64,000 nucleotides of DNA from Aureitalea sp. L0-47 (lineage in GTDB: Bacteria > Bacteroidota > Bacteroidia > Flavobacteriales > Flavobacteriaceae), in NCBI RefSeq assembly GCF_026126405.1, contig NZ_JAFMTQ010000014.1, positions 1-64,000 of the forward strand, in the 5' to 3' direction. The position numbers and the translations under genes were made by a program. Below are positions 62,260 to 64,000 of the stretch, in pieces (the first letter of the stretch is position 1; the number at the start of each line of letters is the position of its first letter). The notes beneath the pieces are model-generated. The model saw only the letters and a list, made by a program, of their open reading frames with translations. It made no database searches and was not told the DNA's origin.

Positions 62260-63771
62260 CTATTGCTTAATGAATACTATTTCGCCTTCATCATTTATAT
62301 ATTGATATATTCCCTCAGGGGCGTCATTCTTTAGAACTACGTAACTCCCATTATCCTGTAAATTTTCTAGATAGGCAGTGTTTTCGGAAAGATAAGAAAA
62401 CAATACGCGAAACAGGTTAACGGCAGTTCCAATGTACTGGTCCGTTTCAGGAGCATCTCCATTGGGCCAATGGATCGATAACTGACTGCTAAAAATAGAA
62501 AAGATCCTGTCCCTATCTTGTGTTTTAGAGTAGATCTGTCTACTGTATTCCATACCAACAAAGCCACCGTGATCTGCCAAAATGATGATCAGTGCGTTCG
62601 GGTCGTTCGCTTTGATCTGGGTAACATAATCTACCAGTTGCTCACAGGCATAATCCAGGCTTTCCAGCCACTTTTTCCTTTCCACTTCTATACCTCGTGA
62701 ATTTGCAGATCGATTTTGAATATGGCCGGGATTGAAGATCTCCATGAAAAAGAACTTTGGTTCGTCCGGATCCTCTTCCATGAATTGCTTTAGATGGGGC
62801 ATGAGATCTCTCTGAGGTCCGAGACCGGTGCCGATATAACCCACATCATCGAGTGATAGGTTGCTTTTATGATAGCCCATTTCTGGCCTGTTCAGCAATA
62901 AGTAGGGCTTTTGCGCAAGGAAATGCGTGATATAGCCATTCTTCTTGAATAGGTCCAATACTGCGTTGCCTGAAATAAGAAGGTTCCGCGCATTGATAGC
63001 TTCACTATAACTCCTACCACCGTTATAATAGTGATGCTTCATCATGAAAGTAGCACTATTTGAAGCTAGTGTTGAAGCATAATTACTTCGGAATTCAGGA
63101 TAATTAACGAAGCTATTGTCTAGTAGAAAGTTCTCAAACTCGCTAATATCGTAGTTGTAGTATCCCTTTTTAAGCTCTGTAAAGTTGACAAAGCCATCTG
63201 GTTGGATCACGTAAACATTTGGTTTTTTGACAAATACAGCGTTCTCTATATCGTCCGGTTGTCTCATCCATTCGTTCGAGTAATTGAGCTGGCCATATAC
63301 CTTCGGAATAACACTGAATACACCAATTACGGCTAAAATCAGTTGTAATACAATCACCTTCCGAAGATATTTATGGAGGAAGAAGGTAAAAACAACAGAT
63401 ATCACAAAGATCAGTACAATTAGTTTCTTCTGAAGACCCGCATAAAGACAAACTTTCAGCAGGAACAGAAAAACAAATATGTTTAGAAACGGCAACACAT
63501 ATTTTCGAACTTTATCGAGCGTTTTTAACCTTGATACCCGATCCAATACAAAGAAAATTACCAAAGGCACACATATAAACATTATGGCAAAATAGGCCAC
63601 ATGTCCCCAGGTATTGACAAGCGAATAGTTATTAGTGAAATAGAAGAAGATCGGATAGGCTCCGGCAGCAATCGCGGCAAACAGAAATAGGTATTTTTCA
63701 GAAGTAAATAGGGTCCTCAACCAATTTCCTCGTTTGGATTCTATATTGCTATTTGTGTTTTTTTGAGTCAT
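62260..63771 (-). CDS. Inner-membrane enzyme of the alkaline-phosphatase/sulfatase superfamily (second of a pair)
   Basis: This protein is a close paralogue of the one at 60769, with matching segments NYSLVNTWGHVAYFAIMFIC, NVYVIQPDGFVNFTELKKGY, SNYASTLASNSATFMMKHHY and NALIIILADHGGFVGMEYSR. It has about five N-terminal membrane helices. The ATG at 63771 (MTQKNTNSNIES) is preferred over 63786. Tandem duplication within a polysaccharide cluster suggests two related modifications; biochemistry is unknown. It is 27 bp from its sister. Confidence 0.75.
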   Translation of the reverse strand: MTQKNTNSNIESKRGNWLRTLFTSEKYLFLFAAIAAGAYPIFFYFTNNYSLVNTWGHVAYFAIMFICVPLVIFFVLDRVSRLKTLDKVRKYVLPFLNIFVFLFLLKVCLYAGLQKKLIVLIFVISVVFTFFLHKYLRKVIVLQLILAVIGVFSVIPKVYGQLNYSNEWMRQPDDIENAVFVKKPNVYVIQPDGFVNFTELKKGYYNYDISEFENFLLDNSFVNYPEFRSNYASTLASNSATFMMKHHYYNGGRSYSEAINARNLLISGNAVLDLFKKNGYITHFLAQKPYLLLNRPEMGYHKSNLSLDDVGYIGTGLGPQRDLMPHLKQFMEEDPDEPKFFFMEIFNPGHIQNRSANSRGIEVERKKWLESLDYACEQLVDYVTQIKANDPNALIIILADHGGFVGMEYSRQIYSKTQDRDRIFSIFSSQLSIHWPNGDAPETDQYIGTAVNLFRVLFSYLSENTAYLENLQDNGSYVVLKNDAPEGIYQYINDEGEIVFIKQ

Positions 63772-63845
63772 GAATGAAAAAGGCACAAACCAATAACTAA
63801 ATTTACTCTTTTGAAGTCTGAAAATCGACAGACCTTCTCAGGGAG

Positions 63846-64000
63846 CTATTTTCGTTTCAATAAATACAATACCCGCTGAGTACCGGCTATCTGTTCTTTT
63901 TGAACTATTTCAAAATACTTCGAAAACCCTTTTTCAAATTCTCCTTCATTATAAAAATCGAAATGATTTATAAATTCCCTTTTCCGAACCAGTAGCGACT
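63846..64000 (-). CDS. C-terminus of a SAM-dependent methyltransferase (partial)
   Basis: The last 51 codons of a leftward gene are visible; translation ends FSKYFEIVQKEQIAGTQRVLYLLKRK in form, with the segment HFDFYNEGEFEKGF before it. This tail resembles class I methyltransferases found in polysaccharide clusters. The rest lies beyond the window edge, so the assignment is tentative. Confidence 0.5.
   Translation of the reverse strand, partial: SLLVRKREFINHFDFYNEGEFEKGFSKYFEIVQKEQIAGTQRVLYLLKRK

Overview
The window looks like chromosomal DNA from a member of the Flavobacteriaceae (Bacteroidetes). The signs are promoter boxes of the Bacteroidetes type (TAnnTTTG), almost no Shine-Dalgarno sequences except a perfect one before rpsU, family-restricted proteins (DUF3467 beside rpoC, DUF2851, secreted proteins beginning QVGIGTTNPQ, TPR plus outer-membrane pairs), and RNA polymerase and ribosomal proteins of the Bacteroidetes form. 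No insertion sequence, prophage, plasmid gene or CRISPR array was seen.

Layout. (1) 1-10.5 kb is a surface-protein block. It holds the N-terminal 860 residues of a giant von Willebrand A/DUF11-repeat adhesin (leftward, running off the window), a small secreted protein, prfC (release factor 3, rightward), then a leftward series of an Ig-like secreted protein followed by five tandem paralogues. These share a fixed N-terminal module (signal peptide, GIGTTNPQ, RIDGLN) and a diverged C-terminal beta domain. (2) 10.7-26.4 kb is the translation/transcription core, all leftward: rpsU, xerC-like recombinase, hpf, tRNA-Thr(TGT), tRNA-Tyr, a repeat/hairpin block, tRNA-Gly, tRNA-Thr(GGT), tuf, tRNA-Trp, secE, nusG, rplKAJL, rpoB, rpoC and a DUF3467 gene. 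The order Thr-Tyr-Gly-Thr-tuf matches the tufB operon of E. coli. (3) 26.5-50 kb is mixed housekeeping and envelope function: a carboxypeptidase-regulatory-like protein, acyl-CoA dehydrogenase, a ComEA-like protein, an alanine/Na+ symporter, a K+ channel with a PspC protein, DUF2851, a cysteine-synthase-like enzyme, a LolC/E-type permease, a NamZ-type muramidase, a methyltransferase, a lipoprotein metalloprotease, an amidohydrolase, an outer-membrane barrel, a TPR protein, a short fibre-like protein, FtsE and a subtilase. (4) 50.1-64 kb is a surface-polysaccharide cluster: four glycosyltransferases, ketoisomerase, two hexapeptide acyltransferases, two flippases, an aminotransferase, a FemAB/GNAT-like transferase, two tandem membrane enzymes of the alkaline-phosphatase/sulfatase superfamily and the tail of a methyltransferase.

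How they fit. The core region makes the translation and transcription machinery from a promoter between the repeat block and tRNA-Gly. The sugar genes together suggest a dTDP-3-amino-3,6-dideoxyhexose that is flipped across the inner membrane and perhaps decorated by the membrane phosphatase-like pair. The most unusual observations are the five-gene modular surface-protein array (with a sixth use of its N-module at 47.2 kb), an apparent ATT start codon in the polysaccharide cluster, the rpsU Shine-Dalgarno, the 47-bp tandem repeat inside the tRNA-tuf operon, and the tandem membrane phosphatase-like pair. Family names come from recognition of motifs and remembered family features, not from database searches.
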